NCBI GenBank assembly: GCA_964415045.1
Contig: CAYPZL010000004.1
Location: 13,011 to 77,010, forward strand
Length of the DNA: 64,000 nt
Source of the DNA: CAYPZL01 sp964415045
Lineage (GTDB): Bacteria > Planctomycetota > Phycisphaerae > Sedimentisphaerales > Anaerobacaceae
Direction: 5' to 3'
Position 1 is the first letter of the stretch. The number at the start of each line of letters is the position of its first letter. A model generated the notes under the pieces. That model was given only the letters and a program-made list of their open reading frames with translations. It did no database searches and was not told the DNA's origin. A program made the translations under genes and the position numbers. Positions 20,036 through 28,223 of the stretch are shown here, piece by piece.

Positions 20036-22993
20036 TCAGAGGGCGGCGCTGAATCCGTAGGTCGCGATTTCCACTTCGCCCATGCCGCCGAAAACGTGGA
20101 TCAGGCGGATGTCCTTGTCGCTCAGTTCGGCCCGAACCTCGGCAGGCAGGTCCGGTTCAAGCTGCGGCTCGAAGAGGAAGTGCTCGCTGAAGTTGTGATG
20201 CCCGGGCCGGTACGTCTGCGAAAAGTAGCCGCGCAGGACGATGGGCGCGCCGGTATAGCCCTCGATGCGCGTCTCGACCCAGCGGGCCAGCGGGTGCGTA
20301 TAGCCGGCCACCGGGCCCTTCGGCATCGGAGGCCAGTAGAAGGAGGTCTCGATCACGACGCCCTTGCCGGTCTCAAATCGTCGCTTCTGCAGGCTGTCGT
20401 CGGCCGAAGGGGCCGGAGAGGGCCAGAGCATCGCCTGGTCGTGTCGAGTCTGCGTGGGGCCGTCCCAGTCCCATTGCAGTACCGGCTCGGCGTATTCAAC
20501 TTCCAGGACAGGCCGGCCGAAATCGCGCAGAGTCACGACGGCGCTTTGCGCCGCTGAGACCAGCGTGGGGATGTTGGTGGTTTGCAGAGCATAGCGGCGC
20601 GGGTTGTCCAGATCCGCGATGCGCCACGCATCGGTCACGACGCCGTCGCCGTATCGATGTGCCGCCTCCGGCCACTTGGCCATCCGCCCGGAAAGCTGTC
20701 GAACCGCACCGCCGGCCGTATACTCGACCGCCACGGACTCGTACATGCCGGCCCGGAGGTTCTCGTCGGTGAGCCAGAGGTTTTCCGTTTGCAGTTGCCA
20801 GCGCGATTTGAGGCGATGATTCGCGAAGATGTCGCCGAATTCCCCCTGAAAGAGGCAGTACTCCGTCGGTTCGTTGACAAGGAACGGCACGATCGAAGGC
20901 GTCTCGTCCGGCTGGGGAATCGGGCGTACCTGCTTGACAACGAGCCGGCCTTCGGGCGCTATCTTCTTATACTCCATCTCCAGCACGTACTGCTCGCGGC
21001 CCGTGGCTGCGGCAAACTCGGCGCCGACCTTCACGAGCAGGTCGGCCAGATCGGTGTAGTCCTTATCCCAAGCCATCACTGCCGCGCCGAGCGGGACGAG
21101 GTTCGACTGACGGACGCGCCAGGCATAGGTGCCGAAGGAGTAGACCTGAACGCGGACCTCTTCCGGGATGCTGCCGTCCTGCGGGTTCGTCACCGAGGTC
21201 GCGCCGTCCTGTGTGACCAGTGCGATCTCCCACCGGTCGCCCTCGCAGGTGACGGTCGCGACGCCGTTGGCCAGCTCGATCTCGTCGGGGAACGAATGGT
21301 GCACGAGCAGGGCCATCCCGACCTCGTTGGCGTCGACGCCGTGGCGCAAACGTTCGAGGTAGGCGTTGTCGTTGTAGAAGCTCGCAAAGACTTTGCGGAT
21401 CACCGTGAAGACGCCGCGTTCGTTGGCGCGGTCCGGGTCGCACAAACACGGGCCCCGCGTATCGTCGTCGAGATCGTCGGCCAGGCAACCGCTGTAGCTG
21501 TCGTACAGACCGGCGCCGGTGAACGTCTCGCCGTCCTCGACGTTCGTCGAACTGCGGAACCGCAACTTGCTCAACGGATCGAACCCGTAAAGCGGGTCCT
21601 GCAAGGCCGCCAGGACCTTTTGTTTCTGAGCGTCGGTGAAATCGAGGGTGGTGTCGTCCTCGATCAGGTCGCGGATTTCCTCCAGCGCCGCCGAGAGGGC
21701 CGCCATGTCCGCCGGCGGATACGCGAACGCCGCGAGGCGCTCGGCGATCCTTCGGCCGAGAGTCCGTCCATCAGCCAGTTCCTGGGCCAGGAAATCGGTC
21801 CACAGATCGAACGACAGACCGAGCGCGACGGGTGCATGATCCGGGATGGCGCGACGAAGGATACCGAAGTTGGCCGCCTTGCCTCCGAAGTAGCCGATAT
21901 CGGCAGGCATGAGCGCCTCGGTGCTCATGGCATACGAACCGTAGGGGCTTATCGGTGTGATCTGGAGCGGCGGCGGCTGCTTGAGCGCGCGGATCTCCTG
22001 GATGGTCGCCTCGTCGAGGACGTCTTGAAGATCGATGAGGCGAATGCTCGTGTCCCAGTTCGTCTCAGAAGCCCGCAGACAAATGTTGCGCTCGACCATC
22101 TCCAGCGCCTGGTTGGCGTCGGCCGGGACGGCCAGATGAACGAACGGCACGTTATAGGTCTTGGCCAGAATCGCCACGTGCGAGTTCGGCGTCGAGGGCG
22201 CCAGCGTGATGATCCCGCCCACGAACGGAATCTCGGCGGGAACGCCGTCGGTCAGCAGGATGTCGTCCGGTTCCAGCACGCCGTCCCGATACGCCTGGCT
22301 GATGGCGTTGCCTTCCACATACGTGAGCCTGCCGACGGCCCACCCCGGCGCGTAGCAGGTGTTCCCGTGTACCCAACGGTCGGTCGAGCCGATCGAGAGG
22401 CCGTTTGCTTCCAGCCAGGCGCGGTCCGCCTCGGCCGCGGCTCGCTGTTCGTAGCTGGGGAAATAGAACGCCGCATGTTCCTCATCCGTCAGGATATGCG
22501 TTTCGATCAACTCGACCCAGGCCAGAACCTCTTCTTTGGTGAAAGGCTCGCGGCCGACGAGCTGGATGCCGTATTCGGCCGGCTGCGACCACCCCATCCC
22601 CAATGCCGGCGTCACTACGGCGCCGAGCACAGCCTTGCGCCCCTGCCGGTAGAGCGTGGCCTCGTCGAACTGCTCCGGCGTCATGCCGGCAAACGGCGCC
22701 AGGTGCTCGATGGCAAATTCATAATGAAGCGCATATTCGTGCCCGTCCTGGAAGTACACCCGCGGTGCGTCATCCGAGGCAAGCACGATGGTGAACTTGA
22801 CCCACGCCGGCTCGTTCTGCCCGGCCCCATAGACGAGAAATGGATCGCCGGGCAGCTCGATTCGCTCTTTCCACTGCATCTGCGGCCCGGGGGGCTGCGG
22901 CAGCGGCGGCTCCGGACCTTGACCCAACCCAACCGACCAAACGCTCAGCACAATCGGCCAAACCGCCAGAACCTTCCAGTGCAACAACCTCAT
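20036..22993 (-). CDS. Exported PEP synthase/PPDK-like protein with swivelling His domain before ATP-grasp, 985 aa
   Basis: A signal peptide (VLAVWPIVLSVWSVGLGQ) and a proline-rich linker precede a domain of unknown type. Residues about 205-320 are a phosphohistidine swivelling domain with APSTPNSHVAILAKTYNVPF (His272), as in PEP-utilising enzymes. Residues about 365-720 are a pyruvate phosphate dikinase ATP-grasp domain: GYFGGKAANFGILRR (369-381) and RFRSSTNVEDGETFTGAG (478-495). The PEP/pyruvate TIM barrel is not apparent. Canonical enzymes are cytoplasmic and place the ATP-grasp domain first; here the order is swapped and export is predicted. GGAGCGC stands before the ATG. Function unknown: a phosphotransferase acting outside the cytoplasm, or a degenerate binding protein. 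Confidence 0.82.
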   Translation of the reverse strand: MRLLHWKVLAVWPIVLSVWSVGLGQGPEPPLPQPPGPQMQWKERIELPGDPFLVYGAGQNEPAWVKFTIVLASDDAPRVYFQDGHEYALHYEFAIEHLAPFAGMTPEQFDEATLYRQGRKAVLGAVVTPALGMGWSQPAEYGIQLVGREPFTKEEVLAWVELIETHILTDEEHAAFYFPSYEQRAAAEADRAWLEANGLSIGSTDRWVHGNTCYAPGWAVGRLTYVEGNAISQAYRDGVLEPDDILLTDGVPAEIPFVGGIITLAPSTPNSHVAILAKTYNVPFVHLAVPADANQALEMVERNICLRASETNWDTSIRLIDLQDVLDEATIQEIRALKQPPPLQITPISPYGSYAMSTEALMPADIGYFGGKAANFGILRRAIPDHAPVALGLSFDLWTDFLAQELADGRTLGRRIAERLAAFAYPPADMAALSAALEEIRDLIEDDTTLDFTDAQKQKVLAALQDPLYGFDPLSKLRFRSSTNVEDGETFTGAGLYDSYSGCLADDLDDDTRGPCLCDPDRANERGVFTVIRKVFASFYNDNAYLERLRHGVDANEVGMALLVHHSFPDEIELANGVATVTCEGDRWEIALVTQDGATSVTNPQDGSIPEEVRVQVYSFGTYAWRVRQSNLVPLGAAVMAWDKDYTDLADLLVKVGAEFAAATGREQYVLEMEYKKIAPEGRLVVKQVRPIPQPDETPSIVPFLVNEPTEYCLFQGEFGDIFANHRLKSRWQLQTENLWLTDENLRAGMYESVAVEYTAGGAVRQLSGRMAKWPEAAHRYGDGVVTDAWRIADLDNPRRYALQTTNIPTLVSAAQSAVVTLRDFGRPVLEVEYAEPVLQWDWDGPTQTRHDQAMLWPSPAPSADDSLQKRRFETGKGVVIETSFYWPPMPKGPVAGYTHPLARWVETRIEGYTGAPIVLRGYFSQTYRPGHHNFSEHFLFEPQLEPDLPAEVRAELSDKDIRLIHVFGGMGEVEIATYGFSAAL

Positions 22994-23269
22994 GCGCTCC
23001 TTTCACCTTATCCTCGTCGCTTTATGCGGCGGCATTCAACCAAGACAGCCCTGGATGATTCCAATCCGCGATCAACGTTCTGTGTGCCACAATAGACCCT
23101 GAACGTAACGGTGTTTCGGTTTGTTCGCCCGTGCATCTTTAGTGTCAAAAACGGGGCTTACGGCGACGGAGAGGGGAAAATCTCGGGGAAATCGGGTTTT
23201 GGCTGCAGGGCTGCCCTGTTTCGATTACAATGGGGCGTTCGTGAAGCTTCGTTGAGGATGGTTTCGTTC

Positions 23270-25240
23270 ATGAGTAAGCATCTGGATAAAATCAACGGTC
23301 CGGCGGATTTGAAGAAGCTCTCCGTCGCCGAGTTGGAGGAGTTGGCCGAGGAGATTCGCCAGTTCATGCTGCATTCGATCAGCAAGACCGGCGGGCACCT
23401 GGCAAGCAACCTGGGCGCGGTGGAATTGACGCTGGCCTTGCACTGTGTCTTCGATTTCCAGCGGGACAAGCTGCTGTGGGACGTGGGTCACCAGTGCTAC
23501 ACGCACAAGATCATCACGGGTCGCAAAGCCGGTTTTACCGGTCTGCGGCACGTCGAGGGCATCAGCGGCTTCCCCAATCCGGCCGAGAGCGAATACGATC
23601 AGTTCACCGTGGGCCACGCCGGCACGTCCATAGCGACCGCCATCGGAATGGCGCTGGGCGAGCAGGTCAAGGCCGGGACGAAGGAGTCCGAACCAAAGCC
23701 GCCCGGGCAAGTTCATCAAAAGCCCGAGCCGCGGGCGTCCAACGTGGTCGCCGTGGTGGGAGACGCCAGCATCGTCAACGGCACGTCATTCGAGGGGATG
23801 AACAACCTCGGATTGGTCAAACGGCAGATGCTGATCGTGCTGAACGACAACAGCATGGCCATCGACCCGACCGTGGGAGCGGTCGCCAAGGTGTTTTCGC
23901 GGGTCCGGCTCAACCATACGTACGAGGAGCTGCGCCGGACGACGAAGAACATCCTCGAGCACGTGCCGGGCATCGGCCGCAGCGTGGAAGAGGCCGTGGA
24001 GAGGATCAAGAAAAGCATTCGTATGGTCCTGCCTCCCAGCCAGTTGTTCGAGAGCCTGAACATTCCCTACTTCGGCCCCGTGGACGGGCACGACATCGAA
24101 TCCCTGACGAAACTGTTCCGAACCCTCAGCGCGGTGGACCACCCCGTTCTGCTGCACGTCTACACGAAGAAAGGCAAAGGCTTCCGTCCGGCCGACAAGG
24201 GGCCGACAAAGTTCCACTCGACCGGCCCGTTCAAGATCAACGGCGATACCGTGGAATCGACGACCGTCCCTCATCGACAGAGCTTCACCCAGGCCTTCGG
24301 TGACGCGCTGACCGAACTGGCTGAGAAGGACGACCGGATCGTCGCCATTACCTCGGCCATGTGCGACGGCACCGGCCTGGTGGAGTTTCGCAAGCGATTC
24401 AGCCAGCGGTTTTACGACGTCGGCATCGCCGAGAGCGCCGCGGTAGACATCGCGGCGGGCATGGCCAAGAGCGGACTCCGACCCGTTGTCTGCATTTACT
24501 CGACCTTTCTGCAGCGCGGCTTCGATCAGATCTTCCAGGAAGTGGCGCTGCAGAATCTCCCGGTGGTCTTCTGCGTGGACCGCGCGGGCATGGTCGGCTT
24601 CGACGGCGCAACCCATCACGGGCTGATGGACGTCGGCTACCTGCGGATGCTGCCCCATATGATTTTGACCGCGCCGGCCGACGCGGTCGAGATGAAGGGG
24701 GCCCTGCAGTTCGCCTTGCAGCAGACGCAGCCGGTTGTGGTTCGCTATCCGAAGGATATGGTTCCGCCGGAGGAGCTCGTGCGGGCGGCGTCCGAAAAAC
24801 CCTTCGAGGCGGGCAAAAGTGTGGTGGTCCGGCGGGGCAGAAAGTCGGCTCTGGCCATCGCCTCGTACGGCACCGTGCTCACGGAGGCCCTCAAAGCGGC
24901 CGAAACGCTCAGTTCCGAGAAAATCGCCGTCGACGTGATCAACGCGCGGTTCGCCGCCCCGGTGGACGAGAAGTTCGCCGGTCTGTTGGCCCAGGGCAAG
25001 GCCCTGATCACCGTGGAGGATCACTCTGTAGCCTGTGGTTTCGGCTCGGCCGTGCTCGAATCCGTAGCGACCGCAGGTCAGGACGTCAGCAACATTCGCG
25101 TGCTCGGCGCACCGAGGCGCTTCATCGGCCACGATTCCCGCAGCGCCCAGCTTATGCAGGCCGGGATAAATGCCGATGAAATAGTCAAAACGGCAAAGGA
25201 AATGCTCGCAACACGACCCGGTAAGCGCAAACGCAAATGA
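23270..25240 (+). CDS. dxs: 1-deoxy-D-xylulose-5-phosphate synthase
   Basis: Thiamine-diphosphate enzyme making DXP from pyruvate and glyceraldehyde-3-phosphate, the first step of the MEP isoprenoid pathway. Seen: N-terminal SKTGGHLASNLGAVELTLALH, WDVGHQCYTHKIITG, the ThDP motif VVGDASIVNGTSFEGMNN, and the central EGIAESAAVDIAAGMA-type pyrimidine domain (DVGIAESAAVDIAAGMAKSG), then a transketolase C-terminal domain. The ATG at 23270 gives the family-like start MSKHLDKI; the frame extends upstream to a GTG at 23111. A lysine/proline-rich insert of about 20 residues precedes the VVAVVGD strand. Stop overlaps the nadK start (ATGA), so the two are translationally coupled. Confidence 0.96.
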   Translation: MSKHLDKINGPADLKKLSVAELEELAEEIRQFMLHSISKTGGHLASNLGAVELTLALHCVFDFQRDKLLWDVGHQCYTHKIITGRKAGFTGLRHVEGISGFPNPAESEYDQFTVGHAGTSIATAIGMALGEQVKAGTKESEPKPPGQVHQKPEPRASNVVAVVGDASIVNGTSFEGMNNLGLVKRQMLIVLNDNSMAIDPTVGAVAKVFSRVRLNHTYEELRRTTKNILEHVPGIGRSVEEAVERIKKSIRMVLPPSQLFESLNIPYFGPVDGHDIESLTKLFRTLSAVDHPVLLHVYTKKGKGFRPADKGPTKFHSTGPFKINGDTVESTTVPHRQSFTQAFGDALTELAEKDDRIVAITSAMCDGTGLVEFRKRFSQRFYDVGIAESAAVDIAAGMAKSGLRPVVCIYSTFLQRGFDQIFQEVALQNLPVVFCVDRAGMVGFDGATHHGLMDVGYLRMLPHMILTAPADAVEMKGALQFALQQTQPVVVRYPKDMVPPEELVRAASEKPFEAGKSVVVRRGRKSALAIASYGTVLTEALKAAETLSSEKIAVDVINARFAAPVDEKFAGLLAQGKALITVEDHSVACGFGSAVLESVATAGQDVSNIRVLGAPRRFIGHDSRSAQLMQAGINADEIVKTAKEMLATRPGKRKRK

Positions 25241-26100
25241 GGCAGAAAAAGCCCCTACCCAGGCTGGTCATATTCGGCGACCCCAAGAAGGGACCGGTGG
25301 CCGAGGCTATTGAGGACTTCTCGAATTTTCTGAAAGGCAAGGCGCAGATCATCTGCGGCTGCTACCTGGAGAAGTGCACGGCCGAGGTGATCCGCAAGAG
25401 CGACTTCGCCGTCGTGCTCGGAGGCGACGGCAGCATCATCTCGGCGGCGCGCGATCTGAGCGAAGCCAACGTCCCGGTCATCGGCGTCAACTTCGGCAAG
25501 CTCGGCTTCCTCGCCGAATTCAGCGTCAGCGAATTCAAGAGCCAGTGCCAGGACATCTTCTCGGGCAAGGCGGCGATCGAGAAACGGATGATGCTCGGCT
25601 GTCACGTCGCCGAAGCGGGCGGTGAGAAGTTCTATTCGAAAGCGGTGAACGACGTGTTCATCGCGGCCGGACCGCCCTTTCGCGTGATTGAGCTGCAGAT
25701 CGCCGTGGACGGACAGCACGTCGCCAGTTGCGTCGGCGACGGACTGATCGTCTCGACGCCGACCGGTTCGACCGCCTACAACCTCTCGGCCGGCGGCCCG
25801 ATCCTGGCCGGGTCCATGGAGGCGATGGTCATCACGCCGATCTGCCCTCATTCGCTGAGCTTTCGCCCCATCGTGATCGATGCAGGCAGCGAAGTCGAAA
25901 TTCGCTGCACGCGCGTCAACGAGGGCACAACCGCCTGCATTGACGGGCAGGTCTCGGCCGGATTGTCTCCCGACGACCGGGTCAGAGTCGTAAGGGAAAA
26001 GAGCAGCTTTCTGGTGGTGAACAACCCGTTGCGAACGCGCTGGGACACACTGGCGACGAAGCTGGGTTGGGCCAAGCCGCCCACCTACACGGCTCCGTAG
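25237..26100 (+). CDS. nadK: NAD kinase
   Basis: A 287-residue ATP-NAD kinase. The signature LGGDGSIIS lies at 61-69 (GGDGS at 62-66), followed by VPVIGVNFGKLGFLAE and the nucleotide-contact segment SKAVNDVFI (Asp where the family's NE motif usually has Glu). The C-terminal glycine-rich strand reads DGLIVSTPTGSTAYNLSAGGPI. It makes NADP from NAD in the cytoplasm. The start overlaps the dxs stop by four bases, and DXP reductoisomerase uses NADPH, which gives a metabolic reason for the pairing. Confidence 0.95.
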   Translation: MRQKKPLPRLVIFGDPKKGPVAEAIEDFSNFLKGKAQIICGCYLEKCTAEVIRKSDFAVVLGGDGSIISAARDLSEANVPVIGVNFGKLGFLAEFSVSEFKSQCQDIFSGKAAIEKRMMLGCHVAEAGGEKFYSKAVNDVFIAAGPPFRVIELQIAVDGQHVASCVGDGLIVSTPTGSTAYNLSAGGPILAGSMEAMVITPICPHSLSFRPIVIDAGSEVEIRCTRVNEGTTACIDGQVSAGLSPDDRVRVVREKSSFLVVNNPLRTRWDTLATKLGWAKPPTYTAP

Positions 26101-26139
26101 GTGGTATCGAAACCAACGGCCGCAGCACGGATGCGTTGG

Positions 26140-26191
26140 CCCCGACAGGAGTGAGTCTGGAGATCACAGGCAAGGCAGCCCCCGACAGGAG
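26140..26191 (+). repeat. Direct repeat of CCCCGACAGGAG, 40 bases apart
   Basis: The 12-mer CCCCGACAGGAG occurs at 26140-26151 and again at 26180-26191, exactly 40 bases apart, in the 138-base leader between nadK and the TPR gene. A G-rich partner (GCCGGGG) follows further down, so alternative hairpins could form. No known riboswitch was recognised. Could be a duplicated regulator site. Confidence 0.5.
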
Positions 26192-26238
26192 CATGGGGAT
26201 CTGACTTTGCCGGGGTCTTCGCGAATGGGACTGACGCC

Positions 26239-28146
26239 ATGGAGAACACACAATCCATACGACCGACCAACGCAACGGCTGTTGCAGGCCAACGAGGCCC
26301 TGGGGGCCATGGTGTTTCGCCGTGCCGGCGGCTCGGGCGCCTGCTGGTGTTCGTATTGCCCCTTCTCGTGCCGGCCGGTGTGCTCGCAAGGTACGCCAAC
26401 TCACCGGTCGCCAACCCCATCGGTCCGGCGAACGTGCCCCCGAGCAGTTATCAGAGCAGCGCCGTCCGCACGCCGGGCGCGACCAGCGACACCGGCAATC
26501 TCCTCGTCACCGGCAACGTCAGCGGGGCCAAACAGTTTCGCGCCCCCGTCCCCTACCAATCGCCGACGAGGTTTCAGGGAACACTCGGCTCGACGTCGCT
26601 CGATTCCTTCCTGAGAGCCTCGGCGGCGCCGCAGGCGGGCGGATATTCGCGCCCCTACGGGGCGTTTTACTCACCCACGGGAACGGTCGCCAAGATCGGC
26701 GCCGGACAAGCGGCCGATTCGGCGCCGCTGATGCGGGCCTCGGCCATGAAGGCCACGCCGGTGGCGCAGCCTCAGGCAGCGCCGGCCACACCGGTGAAAG
26801 ACTGGAGAATGTGGGAGCAACTGGGGAGCCGGTCCGCCTCGGGCCCTTCGCTGCAAAAGTGGAAAGCCCTTTCGTCCGACCCTGCCCCGGCCCCCGCCGA
26901 CCGGCGCGTCTCGCAGCCGCAGAGAGAGACTGTGATACCGGAAAATACCTTTCGCCAACTCGAAAGCACCTGGACGAATCGGCCGGTACCGACGCTACCG
27001 AGCGAGCCAGCGGCCGGGCAGACGTTTTTGAAACCGTCGGAGGCTTCACGATCGAGCGACGGGGTGGCAGCGTCAAGGCCGCAGGCCTTGGCGATAGGGC
27101 CGCGCGACTCCGGAAAAGCTACCACCAATGGCCCATGGGACATGGAGATGCGGGGATGGGAGACGGTGGATTCGCGGAACGCGATTCGCTCAACCGACAA
27201 AGTGAGTTCTGCCATCGGCGATGAATTGGGGCTTACCGGCGTCACGCGCCCGAACGAGATCGACGGTGTGTTCCCGCCTGAGGCCCCGAAGCCCGGCGTA
27301 GCCAGCGAAGCCAAAACGTCGAGCGCCGTGTCCAGTCTTCAGCGCGCCGAGAGGACCGCGCGCGAATTCGATGCTCCGTCGAATCTCTTGCAGCGTTCGT
27401 CCGACGAGCGCGCCGGATGGTCCCTGCCCGCCACCTCCGCGCCCGCAAACAGCGCGCCGGGCACGCTCAACAGCTATCGCAGCGCCAACGGCATCACCTG
27501 GGTAGGCCGCTCAAACGACGGGCCCGCTCCGAGGCGTGCCGACCCGTCTTCCGCGGCAGGGGGTGACCCACGCGTTCGTACTCCGGACGCCTTCGCGCGT
27601 GGGTTGAGAACCCACGCTACGACTTCGGATTCGCGGGTCGCGCCCTCGACCGGCATTGATCCGCTGTCCGAAATTCGTAATCGCCAATCCGGCACGGGCG
27701 ATTTCGAGCGACACATGCACGCCGCCCGCTCGTTCGTGCAGCAAGGCCGCTACTACCGCGCCGCCGAATCGTTTACGCGAGCCTCGGCGTACCAACCGAG
27801 CAATGCGATCCCGCACTTGGGCAGGAGCATCGCCCTGTTCGCCGCCGGCGAGTACATCACCAGCTCGCTGTGCCTGGCCCGGGCCCTCGAACTGAATCCC
27901 CAGTCCGCACTGATGCAGGCCCGCATCGTCAACGCCGCCGGCGGGCCGGCGCAATTCGAGCAGCGGCTGGCCGACCTCGAGCAATGCCTCAAGGACAGCG
28001 ACGCGCCGCAGTTGCATTTCCTCCTGGCCTACGTCTATCACCACATCGGGCGCGCGCAAGAGGCGGCCCGAGCCGTCGAAGCCGCCCGGAGGGCAATGCC
28101 CTCGTCAGCAGCCGTCGACGTCCTCAAAGCCGCCATCGCACCATAG
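26239..28146 (+). CDS. Exported low-complexity protein with C-terminal TPR repeats, 635 aa
   Basis: An N-terminal hydrophobic segment (LLVFVLPLLVPAGVLA) indicates export or a membrane anchor. Residues about 50-500 are rich in Ser, Ala, Pro and Thr with no recognised domain. The C-terminal 130 residues carry TPR-like helices (ARSFVQQGRYYRAAESFTRA, PSNAIPHLGRSIALFAAGEY, YHHIGRAQEAARAVEAAR). Two hairpin repeats (27064-27098 and 27566-27621) are read in frame, encoding GVAASRPQALAIG and THAFVLRTPS-like filler, so the disordered region appears to have absorbed repeat insertions. Probably a scaffold or assembly factor of the envelope; no function is claimed. Confidence 0.75.
   Translation: MENTQSIRPTNATAVAGQRGPGGHGVSPCRRLGRLLVFVLPLLVPAGVLARYANSPVANPIGPANVPPSSYQSSAVRTPGATSDTGNLLVTGNVSGAKQFRAPVPYQSPTRFQGTLGSTSLDSFLRASAAPQAGGYSRPYGAFYSPTGTVAKIGAGQAADSAPLMRASAMKATPVAQPQAAPATPVKDWRMWEQLGSRSASGPSLQKWKALSSDPAPAPADRRVSQPQRETVIPENTFRQLESTWTNRPVPTLPSEPAAGQTFLKPSEASRSSDGVAASRPQALAIGPRDSGKATTNGPWDMEMRGWETVDSRNAIRSTDKVSSAIGDELGLTGVTRPNEIDGVFPPEAPKPGVASEAKTSSAVSSLQRAERTAREFDAPSNLLQRSSDERAGWSLPATSAPANSAPGTLNSYRSANGITWVGRSNDGPAPRRADPSSAAGGDPRVRTPDAFARGLRTHATTSDSRVAPSTGIDPLSEIRNRQSGTGDFERHMHAARSFVQQGRYYRAAESFTRASAYQPSNAIPHLGRSIALFAAGEYITSSLCLARALELNPQSALMQARIVNAAGGPAQFEQRLADLEQCLKDSDAPQLHFLLAYVYHHIGRAQEAARAVEAARRAMPSSAAVDVLKAAIAP
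27064..27098 (+). repeat. Dispersed hairpin repeat, copy 1 (inside a coding region)
   Basis: GTGGCAGCGTCAAG, then GCC-GCA-GGC, then CTTGGCGAT-AGG. The stem CAAGGCC/GGCCTTG closes a GCA loop. The same flanks with different but still complementary stem bases occur at 33123-33156 and, inverted, at 33201-33231. Here it is read in frame within the exported TPR protein. Confidence 0.75.
27566..27621 (+). repeat. Nested hairpin repeat GCGTGGGTT-GAG-AACCCACGC
   Basis: GCGTGGGTT (27597-27605) pairs with AACCCACGC (27609-27617) around a three-base GAG loop. An upstream ACCCACGCG (27566-27574) can pair with the same CGCGTGGGT, giving two exclusive folds. Structure typical of REP-like elements; it is translated in frame inside the TPR protein. 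Confidence 0.65.
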
Positions 28147-28223
28147 ACCATCGGGACAAATCAAAATGTAAATGCCGAGAAGAATATAAGCCTAATCTCC
28201 ATTTTGCAAAACTCTACTATTTC

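Noticed and set aside
20582..23095. Open frame of about 840 codons on the plus strand
   Set aside because: Antisense to the exported PEP-synthase-like gene; no recognisable motif.
26101..26238. Riboswitch in the nadK-TPR gap
   Set aside because: The purine-rich leader with repeated CCCCGACAGGAG does not match cyclic-di-GMP, cobalamin, SAM or other consensus motifs I know.
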